From Engraulis encrasicolus (Eukaryota > Chordata > Actinopteri > Clupeiformes > Engraulidae): a stretch of 64,000 bases of DNA. The notes under the pieces are model-generated. The model saw only the letters and a program-made list of their open reading frames with translations, was not told where the DNA came from and did not search any database. The stretch's first letter is position 1, and each line of letters opens with the position of its first letter. Where the stretch lies: NCBI RefSeq assembly GCF_034702125.1, contig NC_085861.1, positions 4,327,645 through 4,391,644 on the forward strand. The letters are read 5' to 3'. The translations under genes were made by a program, and so were the position numbers. This document shows, in pieces, positions 55,971 to 64,000 of the stretch.

Positions 55971-58900
55971 GTAAACTATGGCGGCCAAATTTAAACTATG
56001 GCGGGCCGCCATAGTTTCCTCAATGTATGGGAAACACTGAGTGTGAGGATTCATAACTGGAATAGTCTTGTGTAACCATGCATTTGTGGCATACAAACAA
56101 ACAGTATGTTTTGCATCAGCGTTTGCATTTCATGCTGACATATACATGGGTTCTCAGAGTTTATCAACACGATGTTATGAGGAGGGGCAAGACACTGGCA
56201 GCCAATTTTTTGACCGACAGCGGTTTCCAACAATCAGACTAGGGTGAGTTGTGCGCAGCTAGGTTTGCACAGTCAGGTTATAAAAAAAATGTAGAACCCA
56301 TGTATACCGTAAGATGTCTATTAAACAAGTGGAGAGGATGTTTCACTTGCTTCAAGATGGCAGTCATTTATTCATTACTGCATCTTGTGTCAATTTTGGG
56401 ACTGGCAATAAAAGGTAGCCGTTCATGAGTATAGCTACTTACGTTTGTATCCTCCAGAGAAATCAGCCTGGGTAAGACATTGCTACTTACGTTTGTAGCC
56501 TCCAAGGGTGCATTTCTTGAAAGCGTAGTTGTTAGCCAGTTAGCAATTTCAGTAGTTGCCAATGGGAAATTGCATTGCAAACAACAAAGTAGCTAGTCTA
56601 GTTAGCAACTATGGTTTCGAGAAACGTATCCCAGAGAAGTTAGCCTGGGTAAGACATTGCTACTTACGTTTGTATCCGCCAGAGAAGTTAGCCTTGGTAA
56701 GACATTGCTACTTACGTTTGTATCCTCCAGAGAAGTTAGCCTGGGTAAGACATTGCTGCAGCTCCTCTGCTGATATCTGCCCATCCTGCCAATACAAAGG
56801 AGCACATTTCAGTGCATAGCCATGTGCATAGCTCAGTCCTAAGACGTTTGTATACCAGTTTGTCTTTAATTGGACTTTTTATTATGTTCGCCTTTTTCCT
56901 GAGCTGCATCCAGCTGTTGTGCGTGACTCTTTTTTTCCGACACTCTCTGAGCTCATTTCTAGTTCAAGTAAGAGGTGCAGTTTATTTGAAACTGATTCAT
57001 GCATTTGCTTTTGTTCAAGAACTGAGATTATCAATCGATCAATCAATCAATCAACCAACCAATCAATCAATCAATCAATCAACCAAACAATCAACCAACC
57101 AACCAGCTCACCTGTCCAGCCACAGCTGTGAAGTACCCGAAGAGAGGGTCCTGCTGCTGGCCGGGGAATCCTCCGTAGCCAGGGGCCCCTGGAGCTCCTC
57201 CATACTGAAACACAGCACAGCAGACACTACATATTACACAAGGCACAGGAGAGGAGACACTACATATTATTAAGCTTACAACAGATACATTACTAAGCTC
57301 ATGTTTTTATTTGTAGCCGGGCCCCCTGGAGTTCCTCCATACTGAAACACAGCACAGGAGACACTACATATTACACCAGTGATTCTCAAAGTGTGGTCCT
57401 GGGACCACTGCTGGTCCCTGAAGGAGCTCAGGTGGTCCACGAGGGGATTTCTACTTTTCCAAGACGAGCTAGCAGTAGGCTTTATTTGTAACATTATTAC
57501 AAATCTAAACATAGCTTTAGTCTTATTTTCACCACAATAAGGCTGGTAAATGTGAATAAAAAAGTAATTGATCAGCATTGAAATTTGCAGTGTCAAATTA
57601 GCACCATTCAACTGTCAATTCAGTTGACAGGTGGTCCCTGAACATTTTTGGGGGGACAAAGTGGTCCTCGGTCTGAAAAGGTTTGAGAAACACTGTATTA
57701 CACACACAGCACAGGAGACACTACATATTATACACACAGGAGACACTGCGGTCATCTCTTTCATACTTCATGTGGCTTAGTTAGCTGACGGTTTTATCCA
57801 AAGTGATTTACAGACATTGCAGGGTATTGGCTACTGGGTATTAGTTACCCACCAGCCATTAGGCCACGGCCACCACAAACACAAAGGAGAAGAAATACTA
57901 CTACTGTAATTAGGGATGGGATATCGGTATCGGTGTATCGGTATCGGGTTCAGATATCAACATAATTCAGAGATCGGATCGGATTTTTTCCAAAGTATCG
58001 GAACTTTCCTGATACTGACATTGAGCCAGGTGCAATGTTAATTTGAAATCATAACACTTGCATATTCGTTTTCAGGATGGGATTGTTGCTTTTTTACTTG
58101 TTACTTTTTACTCATTAATTGGTTTCCTGTTCTTCTGACTTCCTTTTGTGACCAAATAGTCTACGTGGGCCTATCTCAAGTTGAAGCCCATGCATAGATG
58201 TGATTTTGGTATAGAATCTGAGTAGTATCGGTATCGGCAGATATCCAAACTTAGATATCGGGATCGGATCGGAAGTGAATGTGTATCGGTGCATCCCTAA
58301 ATGTAATGTTTTTCAGACTCCAAGAAGCTAGCTGACGCTTCTATTCAGTGACAATATGCTTTCATTAAAAAAAACAACAACTGGTCTTATGCACTACCAC
58401 TACCAGTGATGGGTCTGTACTCTACACTCTGTACTTCCGCACACTTGTGTTTCTAAGAGGCTTTGGATGAAAGAATTGAAATCTTCATTGTTAATGCCGT
58501 CTTGGTACGATGCAGGTAAATTTGAATAAGAAAGAATTAAGTTGATTGCTCTCTCTTCTGTTGCATACATATAGCCACAATTTGCAACAATACTGTGTTA
58601 AAAAAAAGCTGAGCATATTAACATTTCTAGGGCAACATCATGCTAGCCTACATTGTTCGCTTTTACCATGTGGTTTTTCACGAGGTGGTATTTTAGCACA
58701 AATATTTGTACTGACACACTATGGCAGTTGGGTACAGACCTGTGACCTAGTTTTCACATTATCAACCACCAGATCACCAAATATAGCAGTGCGTGGCCAG
58801 TTATTTCGGCTTAAGGGCTCCATTGGGTTTACAATATTGACCAAAGGGCCAGATGTCGCAGGCAACATCAATAATAAGAAATAGTGTACGCTAACAAAAC

Positions 58901-60900
58901 TTCTCAGCTATGCCATTCCTGCACATTGTAATGAAAAGTATTTAGATGTAGCCAATTAACTTGGTTATGAACAAGACTCCTGTTCTAGGTATCCATTTTG
59001 AGAATGTTGGGAGCATATGAATTTATATTGGTGTTCTCTCTTGTAAAGGTTCTGCGGGATGCATGAAATGGCTCAGCATGTTGCCTGGTTAACACCAGAC
59101 CTAATCACAAGTGAGAATACTTGGCTATTATGACACACTGCCCTGCTCTCTGATTGGACAGAGAAACTGTAAAGGTCGGAATGCTTGGCCATTATGGCAC
59201 ACCCGTCCTCGCTCTCTGATTGGACAGAGACAGGGACCATGATCTTGTCCGTTATGAGTCATCCTCGCCAGACTGTCTTTCAGATTGAAACGATTGTGTA
59301 GAACTAAAGACAGTGTGGGAGTTCCCATGCTAGGCCACATGTGGCCCCCGGGCCTGAGTTTGCCCACCTCTGATATATAGTAATACATGATATACTTTGG
59401 ATATCTGATGGCAGCATTTGATTGCATAACAGCAGAGTTATACTGGCCAGAGTTGTATACTGTAAAGCAGAAGTAATACTCCTACTCCTAATACTAGTTC
59501 TACTCCTGAATAGAATTACAATACTAGTAGCAGAGAGACTGGATAATACTCCTAAAATCTCTGCTGGTAGTATGATATTATTACAAAGTTATTACTACTG
59601 GTGTTGTTCTACATCTGTAAGAGTACTACTTCTACTTCTACTTCTACAAAAGTGATACTGGCCTGACTGCCTGGTCATTGAGGAAATGGGCTAATCGGAT
59701 GGTTTCAGTAGAGAATGTGAAGTAAGCAAACAGGTTCAAATCCCTCAGGGTAATGCAGTGTTATGTGGGGGGTCATGACCTCAAGTGTAGGGATGCACCG
59801 ATCACACTTTTTTGAAAACCGATACAAGTACGAGTACATTAATGTGTGTACTTGCCGATACCGAGCACCGATACCTTTTACCACCAAAATACAATGAAAA
59901 TAAATGCATGGCCTTTTTTTTAGACCTGTGATATTTTTATTGTCCATTTCCATGTAGATTTAAATGATAGTAAATGTATGAAGTGGCACTTTTTTCCATG
60001 CTGCTTTCAAGTCCACAGAACGTGACAAGATTTTGCATTGTTTTGTGTAATAGTAATAATAATTTGGTATCGGCAAGTGCTTGACGAGTACGAGTACGAG
60101 TATAATGAGCAGTATCGGGTGCCAATACCGATACCAGTGTTGGTATAGGTGCATCCCTACTCAAGTGAGCCACCTGCCATAAGGGCCACAGGCATATGGG
60201 GGATGGGCTAATTCTAGAGGTTAAAGCTGTGCTTCCAAACCTTTTTAAGTACCCCCTAAGCCTTCTTGTCACACCATGAGTACCCCCTTATTTCTGCTCT
60301 ATATTTTCCGCTATCCAAATGTGACTATGCTTCATTCATTTGTTCATATCATTCATATCAACCGTCTTTGAGTACCATGAAAAGGGCCATACAAAACAAA
60401 TGTATTAGTAGTAGTAGTAAAAGTACAGTAGTAGTAGTAGTAGTAGCAGAGACGGTCTATTGGGAAATAAGGAAATATTTGGTAGTATTGCATGTATACC
60501 CTGCAGTGTGCTTGAGTGTGTGCTTGAGTACCCCTAATGGTACCCGGACCCCTGGTTGAGAATCGCGGGATTAAAGGGATCAGAATCACACCAAAGGAGA
60601 AGTGCAGTATTCGCAGTTCTTCTACAAACAGCACAGCTCAGTGAACCAATAGCAGCAATACTACTACACTGGCCTAAACAGGGAAGGGAAAGCATTGCGG
60701 ATTAAATAAACATCCTCATTCAGAGAGTCAGAAGGGGGGTTATTATGTTCGATGGTGGGATAGCTTATATGCAAACAGAGCCTTTTGGTGATGTTGCCTT
60801 GAAAGTTCTCAGCTTTTGTTTTTTGTTCCGTTTTTTTCTGAGTTAAATAAAAGACAGAAGTGAAGTAGTGAAATGTTCCACTACTCCACCTATGTGTGCA

Positions 60901-60958
<58 letters not shown>

Positions 60959-61716
60959 GTGGTGGCACAGTGCCAACAGGCACACCCACATATGGGACTG
61001 TTCAACCTCAATGTTCTATGGTCTAATAAGTAACGTTCACATTGTTCAGTAGTATTAATAAACCCTTCTTCTTTGTCTATTTTTGACATTCAATATAAGT
61101 CTGCCAAATGGTTATTCCCAATGTGCTGGGCTAAAACATTAAGAAAGTCCCATTGTTGTTGTTGATACTGCTTGTTGGACTACTGTGACTAATGGTCGGA
61201 GTGCCTTTTTTAAATGCTGTAATGCTGCTGTTTTAACAATGCGTAGGCTACAACACATATTGCATCATAATGGGTATGTAATACTGCTCGATAGCCTATT
61301 CAGCAGATATCGGATGATTGAATGAGCGCTAGTAGCCAAATCCCTGTCGTAGGCTACGAGCTATGACGTCGGGGGAGGCCGTGCCCTTTCTTTACTGCAC
61401 TCTGTCTGCCTTCCATCATCGAATACCGAACAAAGTTCTAAATACTACCACAAACACGTAGTGCAGCGCATTATTACCTACAATTTGAAATGATAAATTG
61501 GCAATCATGATAAGACAGGCCTCGTTTCAGGAAACAGGAAGATCAATTGTTGCGCCCATCCCAGGTAGCTCCCTGCTAAAGGTCCCGTTACGGTCTACAA
61601 ACGCTTTGCACTGTCAAGTGCCTATTCTTCTCATGGGTTTAACAATAATGGCAATTGTTAACAACATGATGTATCATACATACCCCTCCGGGATATCCGC
61701 CACCTGGATAGGCCAT
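47917..61716 (-). CDS. sri: Sorcin, penta-EF-hand calcium-binding protein, 8 exons
   Basis: Exons (minus): 61684-61716, 57112-57204, 56716-56785, 53308-53351, 52679-52826, 51703-51816, 50156-50214, 47917-47943. They total 588 nt (195 residues; human sorcin has 198) and every phase agrees. The N-terminus is Gly/Pro-rich ([20 protein letters not shown]), as in sorcin. EF1 lies around residues 40-51 and EF2 at 80-91 ([12 protein letters not shown]). EF3 is at 110-121 ([12 protein letters not shown]), EF4 around 146-157, and a C-terminal EF5-like segment supports dimerisation. Diagnostic stretches are [14 protein letters not shown], [26 protein letters not shown] and GKISFDDY. Sorcin dimers move to membranes on Ca2+ binding and modulate ryanodine receptors, SERCA and other calcium handling. 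Oddities: Gly-to-Cys at EF2 loop position 6, and several exon boundaries duplicated inside introns. Grancalcin is less likely on sequence. Confidence 0.95.
48060..48379 (+). mobile_element. hAT MITE (CAGTGATGGGCAACT ends)
   Basis: Ends CAGTGATGGGCAACTTT and CAGTTGCCCATCCCTG; perfect 8-bp target duplication GTCCAAGG (48052-48059, 48380-48387). A fragment of the family is at 59330-59375. In sri intron 7. Confidence 0.92.
48414..48602. repeat. Long hairpin, ~85-bp arms, short loop
   Basis: A nearly perfect inverted repeat (arm includes TCTGACTAAGGCACTCCAAA and TATTAAAAACAAGGCCC) around a loop of about 17 nt (ACGCGTAGCGAAGCATT). In sri intron 7. Probably a MITE fold-back. Confidence 0.9.
48851..49056. 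mobile_element. Nested palindromic hAT MITE (AGGCTTGTACGAAATTCC ends)
   Basis: Inverted arms with AGGCTTGTACGAAATTCC and ACACTAGGTGGTG; target duplication TGCATAAC at 48843-48850 and 49057-49064. Confidence 0.9.
49082..49428. mobile_element. Nested hAT MITE (TAGGGCTGCAC ends)
   Basis: Ends TAGGGCTGCACAATTAATCG and CGTGCAGCCCTA with AATCGTGAT subterminal words; perfect target duplication GCAGCAGT (49074-49081, 49429-49436). Confidence 0.93.
49843..50067 (-). repeat. Unclassified ~220-bp dispersed repeat, copy 2
   Basis: Inverse of 8340-8572. It ends about 90 bp from the donor of sri exon 7. Confidence 0.7.
50156..50214 (-). CDS. sri: sri exon 7
   Basis: 59 bp: [20 protein letters not shown]; acceptor TTTTTTGTTAG, donor GAT|GTAAGT. 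Confidence 0.92.
50220..50515 (-). repeat. Minisatellite abutting the sri exon 7 acceptor
   Basis: About eight diverged units of roughly 38-44 bp (plus-strand core AAGCAGTCAGGAGTCAAATA followed by CACATCTACAAC). Read on the minus strand, several units contain TTGTTGTAG|ATGTGTATTT, resembling the true acceptor TTTTGTTAG|ATATTTTCC. Confidence 0.8.
50861..51205. mobile_element. Fold-back MITE, TAGCCTGGTTCACACCAGA ends
   Basis: Inverted arms of roughly 140 bp; 9-bp direct repeat GGTCTTGGG at 50852-50860 and 51206-51214. In sri intron 6. A one-arm copy is at 25622-25770. Confidence 0.9.
51477..51604. mobile_element. Short GGGGTGCATTTCTC palindromic MITE
   Basis: Ends GGGGTGCATTTCTCAAAAG and TTTAGAGAAATGCACCCC; the interior AGTAGTTGCCAATGG is shared with 22417-22943 and 56509-56633. 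Contains the only N in the window. Confidence 0.8.
51703..51816 (-). CDS. sri: sri exon 6
   Basis: 114 bp: [20 protein letters not shown] then [18 protein letters not shown]; donor ACTG|GTAAAT. Confidence 0.95.
52151..52196 (-). pseudogene. Partial duplicate of sri exon 5 3' end with donor
   Basis: Reads [15 protein letters not shown] and then a GGTATC donor-like border followed by a trinucleotide tract, mirroring the true exon 5 end ([21 protein letters not shown]). There is no acceptor of its own, so it is not a usable exon. Confidence 0.88.
52227..52631 (+). mobile_element. hAT MITE, TAGAGATGCACCGGAT family
   Basis: Ends TAGAGATGCACCGGATTC and AGTGCATCTCTA, GGATCCGG-rich, target duplication ATTATTAT on both sides (low complexity). 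It separates sri exon 5 from its partial duplicate. Confidence 0.85.
52679..52826 (-). CDS. sri: sri exon 5 (EF2-EF3)
   Basis: 148 bp: [49 protein letters not shown]; donor ATGG|GTAATA. Confidence 0.95.
53308..53351 (-). CDS. sri: sri exon 4
   Basis: 44 bp: (P)[14 protein letters not shown], donor GGAC|GTATCC. Confidence 0.9.
53518..56040 (-). mobile_element. 2.5-kb element with CAGTGTTTCCCA ends
   Basis: Ends CAGTGTTTCCCACAGAAAT and GTATGGGAAACACTG. The interior at about 54220-55480 is a diverged inverted copy of the interior of 40260-44632 (e.g. ATTCTAATCAATTTTAGGAT and CACATTGTAGACTGCCCATG complement). Different ends therefore surround the same cargo. No intact transposase. In sri intron 3. 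Confidence 0.75.
56428..56748 (-). repeat. 48-bp exon-end repeat of sri exon 3 (4 units)
   Basis: Units of 48 bp start at about 56428, 56476, 56653 and 56701. Each contains the last ~33 coding bases of exon 3 and a GTAAGTAGC donor, at about 56441, 56489, 56666 and 56714 (authentic). The second unit is split by a 129-bp MITE (56509-56633). Reading through a duplicated donor meets a TAG within two codons. Confidence 0.92.
56509..56633. mobile_element. Short GGGTGCATTTCTTGAAAG MITE inside the exon-3 array
   Basis: Same family as 51477-51604; inserted in the second 48-bp unit. Confidence 0.8.
56716..56785 (-). CDS. sri: sri exon 3
   Basis: 70 bp: [20 protein letters not shown] then GYK; donor AAAC|GTAAGT. 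Its 3' half and donor belong to a 48-bp tandem array. Confidence 0.93.
57112..57204 (-). CDS. sri: sri exon 2
   Basis: 31 codons, [20 protein letters not shown] then [11 protein letters not shown]; acceptor GTTTCAG, donor CAG|GTGAGC. Confidence 0.93.
57195..57750 (-). repeat. Partial tandem duplicates around sri exon 2 acceptor
   Basis: The exon 2 start plus acceptor (TCCATACTGAAACACAGCAC on the plus strand) recurs at 57327-57350 with the 5' codons YGGTPGGP. The adjacent GGAGACACTACATATTA block occurs about four times. The copy lacks a donor and is unlikely to be used. Confidence 0.85.
57377..57695 (+). mobile_element. hAT MITE (CAGTGATTCTCAAAGTG ends)
   Basis: Ends CAGTGATTCTCAAAGTG and TTTGAGAAACACTG; perfect 8-bp target duplication TATTACAC (57369-57376, 57696-57703). 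In sri intron 1. Confidence 0.92.
57911..58299 (+). mobile_element. hAT MITE, TAGGGATGGG family (TATCGG-rich)
   Basis: Ends TAGGGATGGGATATCGGTAT and CGGTGCATCCCTA; flanks ACTGTAAT / AATGTAAT agree at 7 of 8 bases. Confidence 0.85.
59788..60159 (+). mobile_element. hAT MITE, TAGGGATGCACC family (CGAGTA-rich)
   Basis: Ends TAGGGATGCACCGATCACAC and GTGCATCCCTA; perfect 8-bp target duplication CTCAAGTG. In sri intron 1. Confidence 0.93.
60902..60951. repeat. (CA)n microsatellite
   Basis: CA dinucleotides in sri intron 1. Confidence 0.95.
61684..61716 (-). CDS. sri: sri exon 1
   Basis: 11 codons, [11 protein letters not shown], donor GGG|GTATGT, phase 0. Confidence 0.9.
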
Positions 61717-61860
61717 GTTGTTGTTAGAATTAGTAATAGTAACTGTCAACAGTCAGGTCAGGAGGACGGAAGCTGCCTTTGAGGTTGCTCCGCCCACCTT
61801 TCATATTTGACTGCTCCTCCTCAAATTAAATCACAGGGGAGGGGAGACTGATCGAGCGAA
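61717..61860 (-). promoter_or_regulatory. sri: sri 5' UTR and proximal promoter
   Basis: On the minus strand a GC box (GGTGGGCGGAGC, 61787-61798) lies about 70-80 bp before the ATG, which has an A at -3 (AACAACATGG). No TATA box at a fitting distance. Confidence 0.5.
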
Positions 61861-62110
61861 AAGTAAGCTTTTATCACCATAGCAAAAGTATGTATGATAG
61901 TGAAGTACACTTATTAAGTTTGAGGCACGTCTTTAAATGCTGATCAAGGCGCAAAAACATCCAAAAACAATACCAGGAAGTTGTGTAATGCATGCCTCAA
62001 TTACTTTTATATCTGTTCACATTTCTTCCACTAGATGTCACTGGCAGAACAGGGCTGTATGATATTCGGAAGCTCTCTTGATATAGGCCTATCTTATTGT
62101 GTACATTTTT

Positions 62111-62400
62111 GGTAACACTTTACTTTACGCCGGTGTCATAAGCATGTACAGTGTCATAAAAGTGCCATGACACAGTCATAGATAAGTCAAAAACATTCCA
62201 TGTCATAAACATTTTATGACTGTTGGCCTAAGTGACATTCGGTTATGGCAAAGGTTGTCTTTGAATGTCGAATGTTACTTAAGGCCAACATGGACATGCA
62301 CATAATGTTTATGACACATGCATAACTGTGCCACTACCATGACACTATTATGACCCTGTAATGACATGCTTATGACACCGGCGTCATGTAAAGTGTTACC
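62111..62400. mobile_element. Palindromic MITE (GGTAACACTTTACTTTACGC ends)
   Basis: Ends GGTAACACTTTACTTTACG and CATGTAAAGTGTTACC. The interior CCGGTGTCATAAGCATG is repeated inverted as CATGCTTATGACACCGG. Confidence 0.88.
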
Positions 62401-62621
62401 AAATCTTTTAACCTATGGTGTTCACTGCTAATTCATTGTCAGTCATGACACAATCAGGTTGGTGTTTTCTGCATTGCACACAGTAGTCTATTAGAATTGA
62501 TCTACACTTAATAGACCTATTAGACAACTTGCTATATAAACTCTGAAGGAAGTAGTGAAAGAAAAAGCCTAACTGCAAACTCCCATTGCCATTGTGACAG
62601 CACTCTACATCACTTAAGCAG

Positions 62622-62830
62622 ATATTCTTTAAGTATATAGAGATATGCCAACATAATAGGTTTCTATGGGCACCTAACGCGACCAGGTTCCGGTCTGCCT
62701 AAAGGGGCGTGTCATAATACTCCTACAATGAATAGAACAGTCCTTAGGTCTGCCTAGGTCTGCCTAAGGGGGGCCATAATAGAACCAGGAAACAATGGGC
62801 CAGTGGAACCTCTCTCTCTACTCTCTCTAC
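62622..62830 (+). repeat. Unclassified ~220-bp dispersed repeat, copy 3
   Basis: Same text as 8340-8572: ATTCTTTAAGTATA, ATGCCAACATAATAGG, GGTCTGCCTA words, CAATGGGCCAGTGGAACC. Confidence 0.7.
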
Positions 62831-62849
62831 ACACAACGAAATTGCATTT

Positions 62850-63060
62850 ATGCTTCACCAATGCAAGAGGGCAGCACCCAATGGTGCCCCAAGGGAGCAG
62901 TGCGGCGGGACGGTACCATGCTCAGGGTACCTCAGTCATGGAGGAGGATGGGGGAGACGGGAGAGCACTGGTTAATTACTCTCCCCACCAACCTGGTGGT
63001 TCGGGAGTCGAACGGGCAACCTTTGGGATGACACCCTAACCGCTTACCTATTACTGCCCT
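62850..63060 (-). mobile_element. tRNA-like SINE
   Basis: On the minus strand GTAAGCGGTTAGGGTGTC resembles an A-box region and CCGTTCGACTCCCG a B-box, followed by a body with GCAGCACCCAATGGTGCCCC complement. It is a second SINE type, distinct from 10330-10512. Confidence 0.6.
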
Positions 63061-63129
63061 TGTAAGTAACTCTGCACTGAGTAGGCCTACTAGGCTATGT
63101 CACTCAGATCCAAGTTTATTGGCTAGATA

Positions 63130-63238
63130 TTGGCTACAGCTAAAGATTCGGTGTCCCATTCTAGAATAGAATAGAAGTACAACTCCACAAAGTTTCATCC
63201 AAATCCATTCATACGTTTCTGAGTTATCCTGCTGACAA

Positions 63239-63283
<45 letters not shown>

Positions 63284-64000
63284 TAAACCAATGTGACCGA
63301 AAAAAACACAACCTCCTTGGCGGAGGGGGAAAAAAAAGAAGAAGCTTAAAATAGAATCCACTGGCAGCAATGACGTCATGCTAGTGAACAGAAGGGCAAG
63401 TCCTCCGGTGGGGGACGGGGGTGGCACGGCACAGTGAGGTGCCCTCTCCACTCTCCACTCAGGATCTCCTCATCAGGGTATCAGCCTGAGGATGGGTGGG
63501 TTTGAATGACTTAAAACTGATCCAATTATCACATTAAAACTAGCTAAGACATAATGCATTATTGTATGTGGCATGCCTGCCTGTCATCAACCCCAGCTAT
63601 CTGAAATTAATCTTACTATAGTCTGTATCATGTTCTGAATTGCATTTGCATTTTCACCAGTTAGTTTACATGACTGGGAAACAAACCGAAAAAGCTACAA
63701 TACTAAAAATTAAAAAGAAAAAGAAATGCAATCAGAGTGCATCCCTCAGCCAAGGAAGCTGTTTCATAGAACATTTGACTGCTGTGCTGTATGTTACCAG
63801 AGATGGATGCTTGTTAGAAACCGTCTCTGATGTTACACCCTATTTTTTCTTAAGTCTTTCTGCCTTGTTTTTGTGGAGTTAGAAACTGGAATGTGAACAT
63901 TCGCCCTATCCTGCAATGGTGAAGAGTCCTGGTTCCGGTTCGTGATCCAGATCACCACCAAAATGAAATCACTAATTCCTTTGATCATTTCCAACAACTG
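63130..64000. repeat. Repeats only: GGCGGAGG family and (CAGA)n
   Basis: 63170-63335 and 63740-64000 match parts of 45480-45985; a (GACA)n tract is at 63243-63282. No coding sequence seen. Confidence 0.6.

Noticed and set aside
56812..57273. Frame with repeated Asn-Gln-Ser residues
   Set aside because: It derives from a (CAAT)n-type tract in sri intron 2 antisense sequence.
57276..57611. Alternative sri exon 2b
   Set aside because: The duplicated acceptor and first codons lack a usable donor and the frame runs into repeat sequence.

Overview
The window looks like ray-finned (teleost) fish nuclear DNA. Genes are split by GT-AG introns, coding density is low, long (CA)n and (GA)n microsatellites are frequent, and the intergenic and intronic sequence is packed with Tc1-like elements, hAT-type and palindromic MITEs and tRNA-derived SINEs. 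No bacterial, CRISPR or operon features are present. One ambiguous base (N) lies at about 51522.

Layout. (1) 1-5650: no convincing gene; diverged duplications and a 1.3-kb fold-back Tc1 derivative. (2) 5650-7196: a TIR-bounded hAT-like element with the first two exons of a decayed transposase (minus strand). (3) About 7560-10672, minus: a split gene for a secreted protein with a Frizzled-type cysteine-rich domain, whose last visible exon runs into a 38-bp minisatellite carrying a splice donor. (4) 13212-31487, minus: wdr97. I assembled 14 exons in which every phase matches, giving 1,601 codons plus stop. (5) 32573-40180: a putative 7.6-kb DNA transposon with GACGTC-rich ends that encloses an intron-containing, decayed copy of nfatc2ip on the plus strand. 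(6) 40260-44632: two almost identical 2.17-kb TIR elements in tandem. (7) 47917-61716, minus: sri (sorcin), eight exons, 195 codons plus stop, with a GC box upstream and a near-perfect 80-bp inverted repeat just 3' of the stop. (8) 61717-64000: sri promoter, then repeats only.

The two confident genes are independent: wdr97 encodes a large WD-repeat protein of little-defined role, and sri a penta-EF-hand calcium sensor. The most unusual recurring signal is tandem amplification of exon/intron boundaries. The 3' end of an FZ-gene exon (8 x 38 bp), the 3' end of sri exon 3 (4 x 48 bp), the 3' end of sri exon 5, the 5' end of sri exon 2 and the acceptor side of sri exon 7 are all locally duplicated together with their splice signals. 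The second is the gene-carrying element at 32.6-40.2 kb.
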